This document shows, in pieces, positions 10,003 through 19,600 of a stretch of 64,000 bases of DNA; the first letter of the stretch is position 1; each line of letters starts with the position of its first letter. Both the position numbers and the translations under genes were made by a program. The stretch is from the NCBI RefSeq assembly GCF_041435015.1, contig NZ_CP107989.1, forward strand, positions 7,502,001 through 7,566,000, written 5' to 3'. The notes beneath the pieces are model-generated. The model saw only the letters and a list, made by a program, of their open reading frames with translations, ran no database searches and had not been told where the DNA came from. The DNA comes from Streptomyces canus. Its GTDB lineage: Bacteria > Actinomycetota > Actinomycetes > Streptomycetales > Streptomycetaceae.

Positions 10003-11328
10003 TCACAGGCCGGGGATCCGGCCGTTGCGGAACAGGTCCACGAAGGTCTGGTGGTCGGCACGCGCGCGTGCGCCGTAGCTGTGCGCGAAGTCGACCAGGA
10101 GGCCCGCGAAGCCGTCCTCGTCCGCCGCGATCGCCGCGTCGATGGCCCGCTCGGTGGAGAAGGGCACCAGGGACTCGCCGGAGGTGTCGTCCGCCGCCGC
10201 GTGCATGGTGGCCGTGGCCCGGCCGAGGTCGGCGACGACCGCCGCGATCTCCTCCGGGTCGTCGATGTCGCCCCAGTCCAGGTCCACGGCGTACGGCGAG
10301 ATCTCGGCGACCAGCTGGCCCGCACCGCCCAGCTCGGTCCAGCCGAGCCACGGGTCGGCGTGCTGCTGGAGGGCGCGCTGGGAGATCACCGTGCGGTGGC
10401 CCTCGTGCTGGAAGTAGTCACGGATCGCCGGGTCGGTGATGTGGCGGGAGACGGCCGGGGTCTGGGCCTGCTTGATGTAGATCACGACGTCGTTCTCCAG
10501 GGCGTCGGTGTGCCCCTCGAGCAGGATGTTGTACGACGGCAGACCGGCCGATCCGATGCCGATGCCGCGGCGGCCGACGACGTCCTTGACGCGGTAGGAG
10601 TCCGGGCGGGACAGGGAGGCCTCGGGGAGGGTCTCCAGATAGCCGTCGAAGGCGGCGAGCACCTTGTAGCGGGTGGCCGCGTCCAGCTCGATGGAGCCGC
10701 CGCCCGGCGCGAAGCGGCGCTCGAAGTCGCGGATCTCCGTCATCGACTCCAGGAGGCCGAAGCGGGTCAGGGAGCGGGCGTCGCGCAGCGCGTCCAGGAG
10801 GGGGCCCTGGGCGGTGTCCAGCGTGAAGGGCGGGACCTCGTCGTCCTTGGCGCCGGTGGCCAGGGCGTGGATCCGCTCGCGGTACGCGCCCGCGTACACC
10901 TCCACCAGCTCGGTGATCTGCTCGTCGCCGAGGGCCTTGGCGTACCCGATCAGCGCGACGGAGGCGGCGAAGCGCTTGAGGTCCCAGGTGAAGGGGCCGA
11001 CGTACGCCTCGTCGAAGTCGTTGACGTTGAAGATCAGCCGGCCGTTGGCGTCCAGGTAGGTGCCGAAGTTCTCCGCGTGCAGGTCGCCGTGGATCCACAC
11101 GCGCGAGGTGCGCTCGTCGAGGTACGGGCCGCCCCTCTTCTCTGCGTCCAGGTCGTGGTAGAAGAGGCACGCCGTGCCCCGGTAGAACGCGAACGCGGAG
11201 GCCGCCATCTTCCGGAACTTCACGCGGAACGCTGCCGGGTCGGCGGCCAGGAGCTCGCCGAAGGCGGTGTCGAAGACAGCGAGGATCTCCTCGCCGCGGT
11301 GCTCGTCGTTGAGCTGCGGAACCGACAT
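10003..11328 (-). CDS. DUF2252 family protein (kinase-like fold)
   Basis: A 441-residue protein of the DUF2252 family, which is related to aminoglycoside phosphotransferases and other kinase-like folds. The motif HGDLHAENFG (80-89) resembles the catalytic loop of such kinases, NDFDEA (103-108) resembles the metal-binding motif, and WDLKRFAAS follows. No substrate is known for the family. The gene is divergent from dnaE across 203 nt. A small hairpin (GGCCTG/CAGGCC) overlaps its stop codon. Confidence 0.88.
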   Translation of the reverse strand: MSVPQLNDEHRGEEILAVFDTAFGELLAADPAAFRVKFRKMAASAFAFYRGTACLFYHDLDAEKRGGPYLDERTSRVWIHGDLHAENFGTYLDANGRLIFNVNDFDEAYVGPFTWDLKRFAASVALIGYAKALGDEQITELVEVYAGAYRERIHALATGAKDDEVPPFTLDTAQGPLLDALRDARSLTRFGLLESMTEIRDFERRFAPGGGSIELDAATRYKVLAAFDGYLETLPEASLSRPDSYRVKDVVGRRGIGIGSAGLPSYNILLEGHTDALENDVVIYIKQAQTPAVSRHITDPAIRDYFQHEGHRTVISQRALQQHADPWLGWTELGGAGQLVAEISPYAVDLDWGDIDDPEEIAAVVADLGRATATMHAAADDTSGESLVPFSTERAIDAAIAADEDGFAGLLVDFAHSYGARARADHQTFVDLFRNGRIPGL

Positions 11329-11531
11329 CGCGGGGTGCCTCCTGGTGCATGTGTACGACAGCGTTTCTGTCGTCAGTCCAACGGGCGGGCCCGGGTGAAA
11401 GTGCCCGCGACCCTCGTTGTGAAGGTACGCGGGGCGACCCTCGGAGTGTCAGTGCCGAGGCATAGACTTCGACGCTGTCCCCCGAACTGTCCGCCCGCCT
11501 GTCGTCGAGTGTTTTCCATGGAGGCCACGCC

Positions 11532-14500
11532 GTGTCAAAGCCGCCGTTCACGCACCTGCACGTCCACACCCAGTACTCCCTGCTGGACGGTGCCGCGCGG
11601 CTCAAGGACATGTTCGACGCGTGCAACGAGATGGGCATGACCCATATCGCCATGTCCGACCACGGCAACCTGCACGGGGCGTACGACTTCTTCCACTCCG
11701 CGAAGAAGGCCGGGGTCACCCCGATCATCGGGATCGAGGCCTATGTCGCGCCCGAGTCCCGGCGCAACAAGCGGAAGATCCAGTGGGGTCAGCCCCACCA
11801 GAAGCGGGACGACGTCTCGGGTTCGGGTGGTTACACCCACAAGACGATCTGGGCGGCGAACAGGACCGGTCTGCACAACCTCTTCAAGCTCTCCTCGGAC
11901 GCGTACGCCGAGGGCTGGCTGCAGAAGTGGCCCCGCATGGACAAGGAGACCATCTCCCAGTGGTCCGAGGGGCTCATCGCCTCCACCGGCTGCCCGTCCG
12001 GCGAGCTCCAGACCCGGCTGCGCCTCGGCCAGTTCGACGAGGCGCTGAAGTCCGCCGCCGAGTACCAGGACATCTTCGGCAAGGACCGCTACTTTCTGGA
12101 GCTGATGGACCACGGCATCGAGATCGAGCACCGGGTCCGCGACGGCCTCCTGGAGATCGGCAAGAAGCTCGGCATCCCCCCGCTGGTCACCAACGACTCG
12201 CACTACACGTACGCGCACGAGGCGACCGCCCACGACGCGCTGCTGTGCATCCAGACCGGCAAGAACCTCTCCGACCCGGACCGCTTCAAGTTCGACGGCA
12301 CCGGCTACTACCTGAAGTCCACGGACGAGATGTACGCCGTCGACTCCTCGGACGCCTGGCAGGAAGGCTGCCGCAACACCCTCCTGGTGGCCGAACAGGT
12401 CGACACCGAGGGCATGTTCGAGGCCAAGAACCTCATGCCGAAGTTCGACATCCCCGAGGGCTACACCGAGGTCACCTGGTTCAAGGAGGAGGTCCGCCGC
12501 GGCATGGAGCGCCGCTTCCCGGGCGGCATCCCCGAGGACCGCCAGCGGCAGGCCGAGTACGAGATGGACGTCATCATCCAGATGGGGTTCCCGGGCTACT
12601 TCCTCGTGGTCGCCGACTTCATCATGTGGGCCAAGAACAACGGCATCGCGGTCGGCCCCGGCCGAGGCTCCGCGGCCGGCTCGATCGTCGCCTACGCCAT
12701 GGGCATCACCGACCTCGACCCGATCCCGCACGGTCTGATCTTCGAGCGGTTCCTCAACCCCGAGCGCGTCTCCATGCCCGATGTCGACATCGACTTCGAC
12801 GAGCGCAGGCGCGTCGAGGTGATCCGGTACGTGACCGAGAAGTACGGCGCCGACAAGGTCGCCATGATCGGCACCTACGGCAAGATCAAGGCGAAGAACG
12901 CCATCAAGGACTCCGCGCGCGTGCTGGGCTACCCGTACGCGATGGGCGACCGGCTCACCAAGGCGATGCCCGCCGACGTCCTCGGCAAGGGCATCGACCT
13001 GAACGGCATCACCGACCCCTCCCACCCGCGCTACAGCGAGGCCGGCGAGATCAGGTCGATGTACGAGAACGAACCGGACGTGAAGAAGGTCATCGACACC
13101 GCCAAGGGCGTCGAGGGCCTGGTCCGGCAGATGGGTGTGCACGCGGCCGGCGTGATCATGTCCAGTGAGCCCATCGTCGACCACGCCCCGATCTGGGTGC
13201 GCCACACCGACGGCGTGACCATCACGCAGTGGGACTACCCGCAGTGCGAGTCGCTCGGCCTGCTGAAGATGGACTTCCTGGGGCTGCGCAACCTCACGAT
13301 CATGGACGACGCCATCAAGATGGTGAAGGCCAACAAGGGCATCGACCTGGAGATGCTCGCCCTGCCGCTGGACGACCCCAAGACCTTCGAACTGCTCTGC
13401 CGCGGTGACACCCTCGGTGTCTTCCAGTTCGACGGCGGCCCGATGCGCTCGCTGCTCCGCCAGATGCAGCCCGACAACTTCGAGGACATCTCCGCCGTCT
13501 CGGCCCTCTACCGGCCGGGCCCGATGGGCATGAACTCGCACATCAACTACGCCGAGCGCAAGAACGGCCGCCAGGAGATCACGCCGATCCACAAGGAGCT
13601 GGAGGAGCCGCTCGAAGAGGTCCTCGCGGTCACCTACGGCCTGATCGTCTACCAGGAGCAGGTGCAGAAGGCCGCCCAGATCATCGCCGGCTACTCGCTC
13701 GGCGAGGCCGACATCCTGCGCCGCGTCATGGGCAAGAAGAAGCCCGACGAACTGGCGAAGAACTTCACCATCTTCCAGGCCGGCGCCAAGAAGAACGGCT
13801 ACAGCGACGAGGCGATCCAGGCCCTGTGGGACGTCCTGGTCCCCTTCGCCGGCTACGCGTTCAACAAGGCGCACTCCGCCGCGTACGGACTGGTCTCCTA
13901 CTGGACCGCGTACCTCAAGGCCAACTACCCGGCCGAGTACATGGCCGCGCTGCTCACCTCGGTGAAGGACGACAAGGACAAGTCGGCGGTCTACCTCAAC
14001 GAGTGCCGTCGCATGCGCATCAAGGTGCTCCCGCCGAACGTCAACGAGTCGGAGCACAACTTCGCCGCCCAGGGCGACGACGTCATCCTGTTCGGGCTCG
14101 AAGCCGTGCGCAACGTCGGTACCAACGTGGTCGAGTCGATCATCCGCAGCCGCAAGGCCAAGGGGAAGTACGCCTCCTTCCCCGACTACCTCGACAAGGT
14201 CGAGGCGGTCGCCTGCAACAAGCGCACCACGGAGTCGCTGATCAAGGCGGGTGCGTTCGACACGATGGGGCACACCCGCAAGGGCCTCACCGCGCACTTC
14301 GACTCGATGATCGACAACGTGGTCGCGGTCAAGCGCAAGGAGGCCGAGGGCCAGTTCGACCTCTTCGGCGGGATGGGGGACGAGGACACCAGCGAGCCCG
14401 GCTTCGGCCTGGACGTGGAGTTCACCACCGAGGAGTGGGACAAGACGTATCTGCTCGCCCAGGAGCGGGAGATGCTCGGTCTGTACGTCTCCGACCACCC

Positions 14501-15071
14501 GCTCTTCGGCCTGGAGCACGTGCTGTCCGACAAGGCCGACGCGGGCATCGCCCAGCTCACCGGCGGTGAGCACTCCGACGGCGCGGTGGTGACCATCGGC
14601 GGCATCATCTCGGGCCTCCAGCGCAAGATGACCAAGCAGGGCAACGCCTGGGCGATCGCCACCGTCGAGGACCTCGCCGGTTCCATCGAGTGCATGTTCT
14701 TCCCGGCGACCTACCAACTGGTGTCGACGCAACTGGTCGAGGACGCCGTGGTGTTCGTCAAGGGCCGCCTCGACAAGCGGGAGGACGTGCCCCGCCTGGT
14801 CGCGATGGAGCTCCAGGTCCCCGACCTGTCCAACGCCGGCACCAACGCGCCCGTGATCCTGACCATCCCGGCGCTGAAGGTCACCCCTCCGATGGTCAGC
14901 AGGCTCGGCGAGATCCTCAGTCACCACAAGGGGGAGAGCGAGGTCCGCATCCGGCTCCAGGGCCCCAGCAGGACCACGGTCCTGCGGCTGGACCGGCACC
15001 GGGTGAAGCCGGACCCGGCGCTCTTCGGGGACCTGAAGGTGCTGCTCGGGCCGTCCTGCCTGGCGGGCTGA
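11532..15071 (+). CDS. dnaE: DNA polymerase III alpha subunit
   Basis: The catalytic subunit of the replicative polymerase, DnaE1-type, 1179 residues (E. coli DnaE is 1160). Domains in order: PHP domain starting at HLHVHTQYS (8-16) with SDHGNLHG; the C-family polymerase core with GPGRGSAAGS and the acidic motif PDVDIDFDERR, whose aspartates at 419 and 421 match the catalytic pair; a fingers/tau-contact region; and a C-terminal OB fold near 1015-1060 (ISGLQRKMTKQG). The GTG start at 11532 gives the canonical N-terminus. PHP metal ligands appear retained, compatible with PHP exonuclease proofreading. A strong hairpin follows the stop. Confidence 0.98.
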   Translation: MSKPPFTHLHVHTQYSLLDGAARLKDMFDACNEMGMTHIAMSDHGNLHGAYDFFHSAKKAGVTPIIGIEAYVAPESRRNKRKIQWGQPHQKRDDVSGSGGYTHKTIWAANRTGLHNLFKLSSDAYAEGWLQKWPRMDKETISQWSEGLIASTGCPSGELQTRLRLGQFDEALKSAAEYQDIFGKDRYFLELMDHGIEIEHRVRDGLLEIGKKLGIPPLVTNDSHYTYAHEATAHDALLCIQTGKNLSDPDRFKFDGTGYYLKSTDEMYAVDSSDAWQEGCRNTLLVAEQVDTEGMFEAKNLMPKFDIPEGYTEVTWFKEEVRRGMERRFPGGIPEDRQRQAEYEMDVIIQMGFPGYFLVVADFIMWAKNNGIAVGPGRGSAAGSIVAYAMGITDLDPIPHGLIFERFLNPERVSMPDVDIDFDERRRVEVIRYVTEKYGADKVAMIGTYGKIKAKNAIKDSARVLGYPYAMGDRLTKAMPADVLGKGIDLNGITDPSHPRYSEAGEIRSMYENEPDVKKVIDTAKGVEGLVRQMGVHAAGVIMSSEPIVDHAPIWVRHTDGVTITQWDYPQCESLGLLKMDFLGLRNLTIMDDAIKMVKANKGIDLEMLALPLDDPKTFELLCRGDTLGVFQFDGGPMRSLLRQMQPDNFEDISAVSALYRPGPMGMNSHINYAERKNGRQEITPIHKELEEPLEEVLAVTYGLIVYQEQVQKAAQIIAGYSLGEADILRRVMGKKKPDELAKNFTIFQAGAKKNGYSDEAIQALWDVLVPFAGYAFNKAHSAAYGLVSYWTAYLKANYPAEYMAALLTSVKDDKDKSAVYLNECRRMRIKVLPPNVNESEHNFAAQGDDVILFGLEAVRNVGTNVVESIIRSRKAKGKYASFPDYLDKVEAVACNKRTTESLIKAGAFDTMGHTRKGLTAHFDSMIDNVVAVKRKEAEGQFDLFGGMGDEDTSEPGFGLDVEFTTEEWDKTYLLAQEREMLGLYVSDHPLFGLEHVLSDKADAGIAQLTGGEHSDGAVVTIGGIISGLQRKMTKQGNAWAIATVEDLAGSIECMFFPATYQLVSTQLVEDAVVFVKGRLDKREDVPRLVAMELQVPDLSNAGTNAPVILTIPALKVTPPMVSRLGEILSHHKGESEVRIRLQGPSRTTVLRLDRHRVKPDPALFGDLKVLLGPSCLAG

Positions 15072-15091
15072 CCCACCGGGGCTCGGACCAT

Positions 15092-15129
15092 GCAGAGGGG
15101 CGCACTCCTGACGGGGTGCGCCCTTCTGC
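15092..15129. terminator. dnaE terminator hairpin
   Basis: A 14-bp stem (GCAGAGGGGCGCAC with GTGCGCCCTTCTGC, one G-U pair) with a 10-nt loop lies 20 nt after dnaE. The convergent small gene ends 34 nt further on, so the structure may end transcription from both sides. Confidence 0.72.
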
Positions 15130-15162
15130 GTACCTGGGTCTCAACAACCCTTTATGCAGATG

Positions 15163-15327
15163 TCAGTTGTGACCGAAGCTCTTCTGCCGGCCCTTGCGGG
15201 CGACATCGCCGGGGGTCACCTGCGTGGCACGCTGTTCGGCCTGTGCCTCCATCGAGGAGTGCTGGTCCTCCTGCCGGCCACGCTCGGACTGCGGCTGCTT
15301 TCGGTTCTGCTTCTTGTTCTTGGCCAT
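15163..15327 (-). CDS. Small basic hydrophilic protein, 54 aa, unknown function
   Basis: A 54-residue protein beginning MAKNKKQNRKQPQSERGRQ, rich in Lys, Arg and Gln, with no hydrophobic segment and probably disordered. The ATG at 15327 is preceded by a strong AGGAGG eight to nine nt upstream, which supports it as a real gene and fixes the start; a longer frame reaching 15402 lacks such a site. It converges with dnaE and is divergent from the NYN-domain gene. Its composition recalls small nucleic-acid-binding proteins, but nothing more specific can be said. Confidence 0.75.
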   Translation of the reverse strand: MAKNKKQNRKQPQSERGRQEDQHSSMEAQAEQRATQVTPGDVARKGRQKSFGHN

Positions 15328-15543
15328 GGTGATCTGCCTCCTGAGGGGGAATCTAGGGGCCAGGGCCGGGACCAGATTCACATAGGCTGGCAAGAGGCGC
15401 ATTTCGGATAATTACCGTGTGTGACAGGGAATGTCGCCGCGCGACGCCTCGAAACGCCACGCCGAAGATCGAGTTCGGGCCGTTAACCCTCGCGCGGTCG
15501 GGCAGACTCGAAGGAAGCCCGAAGCAAACCTCCCGGAAAGAGG

Positions 15544-16758
15544 GTGGATCGCGTGGACCGCTGCATCGTCCTGGTGGACGCCGGGTATCTGCTGGGGGCC
15601 GCCGCCAGTCTCCTTGCCGGAGAGCCCTCCCGCTCCCGTATCACCGTCGACCACACCGCCCTGGTCCAGGGGCTGCGCGACCGGGCCGAGTCCGACACGG
15701 AACGGCCCCTGCTGCGCATCTACTGGTTCGACGGCGCCCCCGACCGCGTCCCGCAGCCCGAGCACCGCAGGCTGCGCGTGATGCCCCGGGTCACCGTCCG
15801 GCTCGGCGCCCTGACCCGCAGCGACGGACGCTGGGCCCAGAAGGGCGTGGACGCCGCCATGCACGCCGAGCTCACCGAGCTGGCCCGCAACCGCGCCTGC
15901 TCCGACATCGTGCTCGTCACCGGCGACGGAGACCTGCTGCCGGGCATGATGGCCGCCAAGGAGCACGGGGTCGCCGTACACCTGTGGGCCGTGCAGGCCG
16001 CCGACGGGGACTACAACCAGTCGGAGGACCTGGTGGCCGAGGCGGACGAGCGGCGGGTGCTCGACCGTGCGTGGATCACCAAGGCCGTACGCGCCAAGGA
16101 CCTCGGCGGGATCTGTGCGCCGCCGCCCGTGCCGCGGCCCGAGATCGCCGCGATCCTTTCGGCGCCGCTGCCCGAGTCCGCGCCCGAGCGGGCCGGGGAG
16201 GAGCGCGAGCACGCCACGGCCGCCGCCTCGGAGAACGGCACGCAGGAGCGGGTGCCGGCGTCCAAGGGGGTGCCGACGCCCAAGGACCTGGCCGCGCTGC
16301 GGGCGCCCGGTACCCAGGCCGCGCAGCACCCCGCGAGCGCGACCCTGCGGTGGTCCTCCGACAAAGGATGGGTCGACCGGCCCGGTGGTGCCGCCGAGCC
16401 GCCCGAGGTCGCCTCCATGCCGACCCTCGCGCAGCTGACCACGGCGGAGCAGCGGTGGGCCGACCGGGAGGAGGACATCACCACGGTCGGCGGGGACCCG
16501 TTCGAGGTGGGGCAGGTCTTCGCGCGGCGGTGGATGGAGCGGCTGGGGGACCAGGCGCATCTGCAGCGGCTGTCCGGGATGTATCCGCGGGTGCCGCACC
16601 GGATCGACGGGGAGCTGCTCAGGTACGCGGCGCGGTTCGGGCTGCTCGCGCACAAGGACGACCAGATCGACGAGCACGACCGTTATGCGATCCGGGCCGG
16701 GTTCTGGCGCGAGATCGATGTGCGGACGGCGGCGGAGCACGCGCCCGCCGGGGAGTGA
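15544..16758 (+). CDS. NYN-domain (PIN-like) protein
   Basis: A 404-residue protein with an N-terminal NYN domain (about 1-165): the acidic motifs LVDAGYL, KGVDAAMHAEL and DIVLVTGDGD match the metal-binding residues of PIN/NYN ribonucleases. A low-complexity linker (about 195-260) joins it to a conserved C-terminal region (about 290-400) of unknown fold. Predicted role is RNA cleavage or processing, by family only. Two GTG starts are possible, 15544 and 15553; the purine-rich GGAAAGAGG is better spaced for 15553. It is divergent from the 54-aa gene. Confidence 0.85.
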   Translation: MDRVDRCIVLVDAGYLLGAAASLLAGEPSRSRITVDHTALVQGLRDRAESDTERPLLRIYWFDGAPDRVPQPEHRRLRVMPRVTVRLGALTRSDGRWAQKGVDAAMHAELTELARNRACSDIVLVTGDGDLLPGMMAAKEHGVAVHLWAVQAADGDYNQSEDLVAEADERRVLDRAWITKAVRAKDLGGICAPPPVPRPEIAAILSAPLPESAPERAGEEREHATAAASENGTQERVPASKGVPTPKDLAALRAPGTQAAQHPASATLRWSSDKGWVDRPGGAAEPPEVASMPTLAQLTTAEQRWADREEDITTVGGDPFEVGQVFARRWMERLGDQAHLQRLSGMYPRVPHRIDGELLRYAARFGLLAHKDDQIDEHDRYAIRAGFWREIDVRTAAEHAPAGE

Positions 16759-16819
16759 AACGGCACATACGCCGCCCCAAGAGGGAACAGGACGCCCCGA
16801 CCCCGTAGTCTCGTTCTTT

Positions 16820-17839
16820 GTGAGTACGCGCGCGGCACAGGCACTTCGGCACGGTGGTGATGTCGTGTGTGCGGTGCGCGGGCTGACCAAGACCTATCCC
16901 GCGGTGCGCGGGCGGCGCGGGGCCCCGGGGACACCCGAGGTGCGGGCCACCGACGACGTGGCGCTGAACATCCGGCGCGGTGAGATCTTCGGGCTGCTCG
17001 GGCCGAACGGCGCCGGGAAGACCACGCTCGTACGGCAGCTGACCGGCCTGATGCGGCCCGACCGCGGCAGCGTCGAGATCCTCGGGCACGACATCGTGCG
17101 CCACCCGGACCGGGCCTCGCGGATCCTCGCCTACCTCGGCCAGGAGTCCACCGCCCTCGACGAGCTCACCGTCTCGCTCGCCGCCGAGACCACCGGGCGG
17201 CTGCGCGGCCTGGAGGCACGGCGGGCGCGGGCCGAGCGGGACGCCGTACTCGAGGAGCTGGGGCTCACGCCGATCGCCGGGCGGCCGCTGAGGAGGCTGT
17301 CCGGCGGGCAGCGGCGGCTCGCGTGCTTCGCGTCGGCGCTCGTGGGGGAGCGGCCGCTGCTCGTGCTCGACGAGCCGACCACCGCGATGGACCCCGTGGC
17401 GCGGCGCGCGGTGTGGTCCGCCGTGGACCGGCGGCGGGCCGAGCGGGGCACGACGGTGCTGCTCGTCACCCACAACGTCATCGAGGCGGAGACCGTCCTG
17501 GACCGGGTCGCCGTCCTCGACCAGGGCCGGGTGATCGCCTGCGACACACCCACCGGCCTCAAGGAACAGGTCGCGGGCGAGGTCCGCGTCGACCTCGTGT
17601 GGCGCGAGGCGGCCCCGCTGCACGTGCCCGAGGTCGCCGCGCTCCAGGACCGTGCCGTGGCCTCCGGGCGCCGCTGGACGCTGCGGCTCGCCCCAGAGGA
17701 GGCCCGCGCGGTCGTGGCCACCGTCACCGGCGGGGCCGCGTTCGCCGCGCTGGACGACTTCACGCTCGCCACACCCAGCCTGGAGGACGTGTACCTCGCG
17801 CTGGGCGGGGCCGCGCGACAGGGGCTGGTGAAGGCTTGA
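16820..17839 (+). CDS. ABC transporter ATP-binding protein
   Basis: A 339-residue ABC-2-type ATPase. The Walker A motif GPNGAGKTT, the signature RLSGGQRRL, Walker B LLVLDEPT and the H-loop THN are all intact. It has an extended C-terminal domain of about 100 residues, as in drug and antibiotic exporter ATPases of the DrrA/CcmA group. The GTG at 16820 is preferred over longer frames. The permease gene follows after 73 nt, so the two form an exporter pair; the substrate is unknown. Confidence 0.93.
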   Translation: MSTRAAQALRHGGDVVCAVRGLTKTYPAVRGRRGAPGTPEVRATDDVALNIRRGEIFGLLGPNGAGKTTLVRQLTGLMRPDRGSVEILGHDIVRHPDRASRILAYLGQESTALDELTVSLAAETTGRLRGLEARRARAERDAVLEELGLTPIAGRPLRRLSGGQRRLACFASALVGERPLLVLDEPTTAMDPVARRAVWSAVDRRRAERGTTVLLVTHNVIEAETVLDRVAVLDQGRVIACDTPTGLKEQVAGEVRVDLVWREAAPLHVPEVAALQDRAVASGRRWTLRLAPEEARAVVATVTGGAAFAALDDFTLATPSLEDVYLALGGAARQGLVKA

Positions 17840-17912
17840 GCACGTCGAGTACGCGGCCGGCCGTATCCGTACGTCACAGGGCGACCGCCGGAGCGAAGAG
17901 GAGCAGAGCCAC

Positions 17913-18737
17913 GTGAGTGTCGTACCCGCCGAGGTTCTGCCGGGCGGCGCTCCGGCCGTCGAGGAGACGGGCCGGGGTGCGGCCGCCGAGCTCGGGCCGC
18001 GCGCGCGGCTCTGGCCGTCGCTGGCGGCCGTCTACCGGGCGCAGCTGTCCCGCGCGCGGGTCGCGCGCATCCCGCTGCTGTTCGTGGCGACCTTCCAGTC
18101 GATCGGCATCATGGTCCTGATGCGGGGGGTCGTGGACGGCGGGGGCGAGGCCCGGTCCGTGGTCGCCGGGGCGTCCGTGCTGGTCGTCGCCTTCGTCGCG
18201 CTCAATCTGCTCGCGCAGTACTTCGGCCAGCTGCGGGCGAGCGGCGGGCTGGATCACTACGCCACGCTGCCGGTGCCGCCGGCCGCCGTGGTGCTCGGCG
18301 CCGCGGGGGCGTACGCCTCCTTCACCGTGCCCGGGACCGTGGTGACCGCCGTGTTCGGGTGCGTGCTGTTCGGGCTTCCGCTGGCCCATCTGTGGGTGCT
18401 CGTGGCGGTGATTCCGCTGGCCGGCGCGGCCCTGGCGGGGCTGGGCGCCGCGCTCGGGCTGCTCGCGCCCCGGCCGGAACTGGCCACCCTGCTGGGGCAG
18501 CTCGGCATGTCCGCCGCGCTGCTGCTCGGGGTGCTGCCCGCCGAGCGGATGCCCGAGGCGGTGCGGTTCACGCGGGACCTGCTGCCTTCGACCTACGGCG
18601 TCGAGGCGTTCGCACGTACCTTCGGACCGCATCCCGACTGGGCCTTCGTGCTCGGTGACCTCGCCGTGTGCGGGTGCGTGGGCGTGGTCTCGCTGGCCGT
18701 CGCCACCTGGGCGTATCGCCGGGCGGCCGTCCGGTGA
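17913..18737 (+). CDS. ABC-2 transporter permease
   Basis: A 274-residue membrane protein with about six hydrophobic segments (for example 48-68, 78-98, 125-150, 160-185, 190-205 and 240-262), preceded by a hydrophilic N-terminus of about 30 residues. It is the expected partner of the ATPase at 16820-17839. The GTG at 17913 follows a GAGGAG. The order ATPase-permease and the size match ABC-2 exporters; no substrate can be inferred. Confidence 0.88.
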   Translation: MSVVPAEVLPGGAPAVEETGRGAAAELGPRARLWPSLAAVYRAQLSRARVARIPLLFVATFQSIGIMVLMRGVVDGGGEARSVVAGASVLVVAFVALNLLAQYFGQLRASGGLDHYATLPVPPAAVVLGAAGAYASFTVPGTVVTAVFGCVLFGLPLAHLWVLVAVIPLAGAALAGLGAALGLLAPRPELATLLGQLGMSAALLLGVLPAERMPEAVRFTRDLLPSTYGVEAFARTFGPHPDWAFVLGDLAVCGCVGVVSLAVATWAYRRAAVR

Positions 18738-18771
18738 CGCGCCGCACAGGCGGGCCTGGCACGATGTCAGG

Positions 18772-19449
18772 GTGACCGCACCGTTGACTCCTCCTCCGCC
18801 GCCCCACGAACCGTCCCCGCACGATGCGTGGCACGCCCCTGATGCCCGGTACGCGGCTCCCGCCGAAGCCCGGTACGGGCAGGACGGGCCCGGCATGAAG
18901 ACCGAGCTGCTGGAGGCCGTGGTCGTCACGGTCGCCGTGGCGGTCGTCGGGGCGCTGCTCGGGGTGCTGTGGTGGTGGCTGGCACCGCATGTTCCGCTGG
19001 TCGGGGATGTGGACGAGCAGGGCAGCTGGGTCGTCTATCTCAAGGACACCGAGGGGGAGCAGGCGGTGGGGGTGGACGGGACGTTCACCCTGCTGGCGCT
19101 GGCCTTCGGCTTGGTGAGCGCGCTCGTGGTGTTCCTCTGGCGGCGGCGGGGCGGGGTGCCGTTGGTGGTGGGGCTGGCCGTCGGTGGGGTGCTGGGATCC
19201 TTGCTCGCGTGGCGGGTGGGGACGTGGCTCGGGCCGTCCTCGGATGTGCTCGCCCATGCGAAGGCTGTGGGCAAGGGCGTCACGTTCTCCGCGCCGCTGA
19301 AGCTGGGCGCGAAGGGGGCGTTGCTGGCCTGGTCGCTTGCCGGGCTGGTCGTGCATCTGGGGCTGACGGCGTTGTTCGGGCCCCGGGATCCGGAGCCCAT
19401 ATATGGGGAGACGGTTCCCAGGGACGGGTACGGAACGCCCACGCAGTAG
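18772..19449 (+). CDS. Membrane protein resembling DUF2567 family
   Basis: A 225-residue protein with a Pro-rich N-terminus, a hydrophobic segment at about 45-68, a loop of about 30 residues, and three further hydrophobic segments near 103-120, 126-147 and 182-202. The ordering and the DxxGxYLKDT-like loop recall DUF2567 membrane proteins of actinomycetes, but the family call is from memory of the pattern. The GTG at 18772 follows CAGG. It may be cotranscribed with the ABC pair, 34 nt upstream. Confidence 0.7.
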   Translation: MTAPLTPPPPPHEPSPHDAWHAPDARYAAPAEARYGQDGPGMKTELLEAVVVTVAVAVVGALLGVLWWWLAPHVPLVGDVDEQGSWVVYLKDTEGEQAVGVDGTFTLLALAFGLVSALVVFLWRRRGGVPLVVGLAVGGVLGSLLAWRVGTWLGPSSDVLAHAKAVGKGVTFSAPLKLGAKGALLAWSLAGLVVHLGLTALFGPRDPEPIYGETVPRDGYGTPTQ

Positions 19450-19485
19450 GGCGCCGGGATCGAGCCGTGACGTCCCGTCGCGGCC

Positions 19486-19560
19486 CTACGCCGGCCGCCT
19501 GCCGTGGTTCGAGCGGCCCTTCTTGGTGCGCCATTTGCGTTTCCGTGTTTTCTTCGACAT
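19486..19560 (-). CDS. Ribosomal protein bL37-like, 24 aa
   Basis: A 24-residue, extremely basic peptide, MSKKTRKRKWRTKKGRSNHG then RRPA. The ATG at 19560 is preceded by GAAGGGG at good spacing. The length, the run of Lys/Arg and the C-terminal NHGRRPA closely resemble bL37 of mycobacterial 50S subunits (24 aa, ending NHGKRP-), an actinobacterial ribosomal protein found by cryo-EM. It lies 40 nt downstream of the YbaK gene on the same strand, with a short intergenic region. It is too short for most gene callers. Identification rests on recalled sequence similarity. Confidence 0.72.
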   Translation of the reverse strand: MSKKTRKRKWRTKKGRSNHGRRPA

Positions 19561-19600
19561 GCCCCTTCTGCTTAACCGAGGAAGAGGGTCCGTCGAGGGG

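Noticed and set aside
11535..14999. An 1154-codon open frame opposite dnaE
   Set aside because: It is fully antisense to a well-supported dnaE, is made mostly of V, L, H, D and G, and has no recognisable motif.
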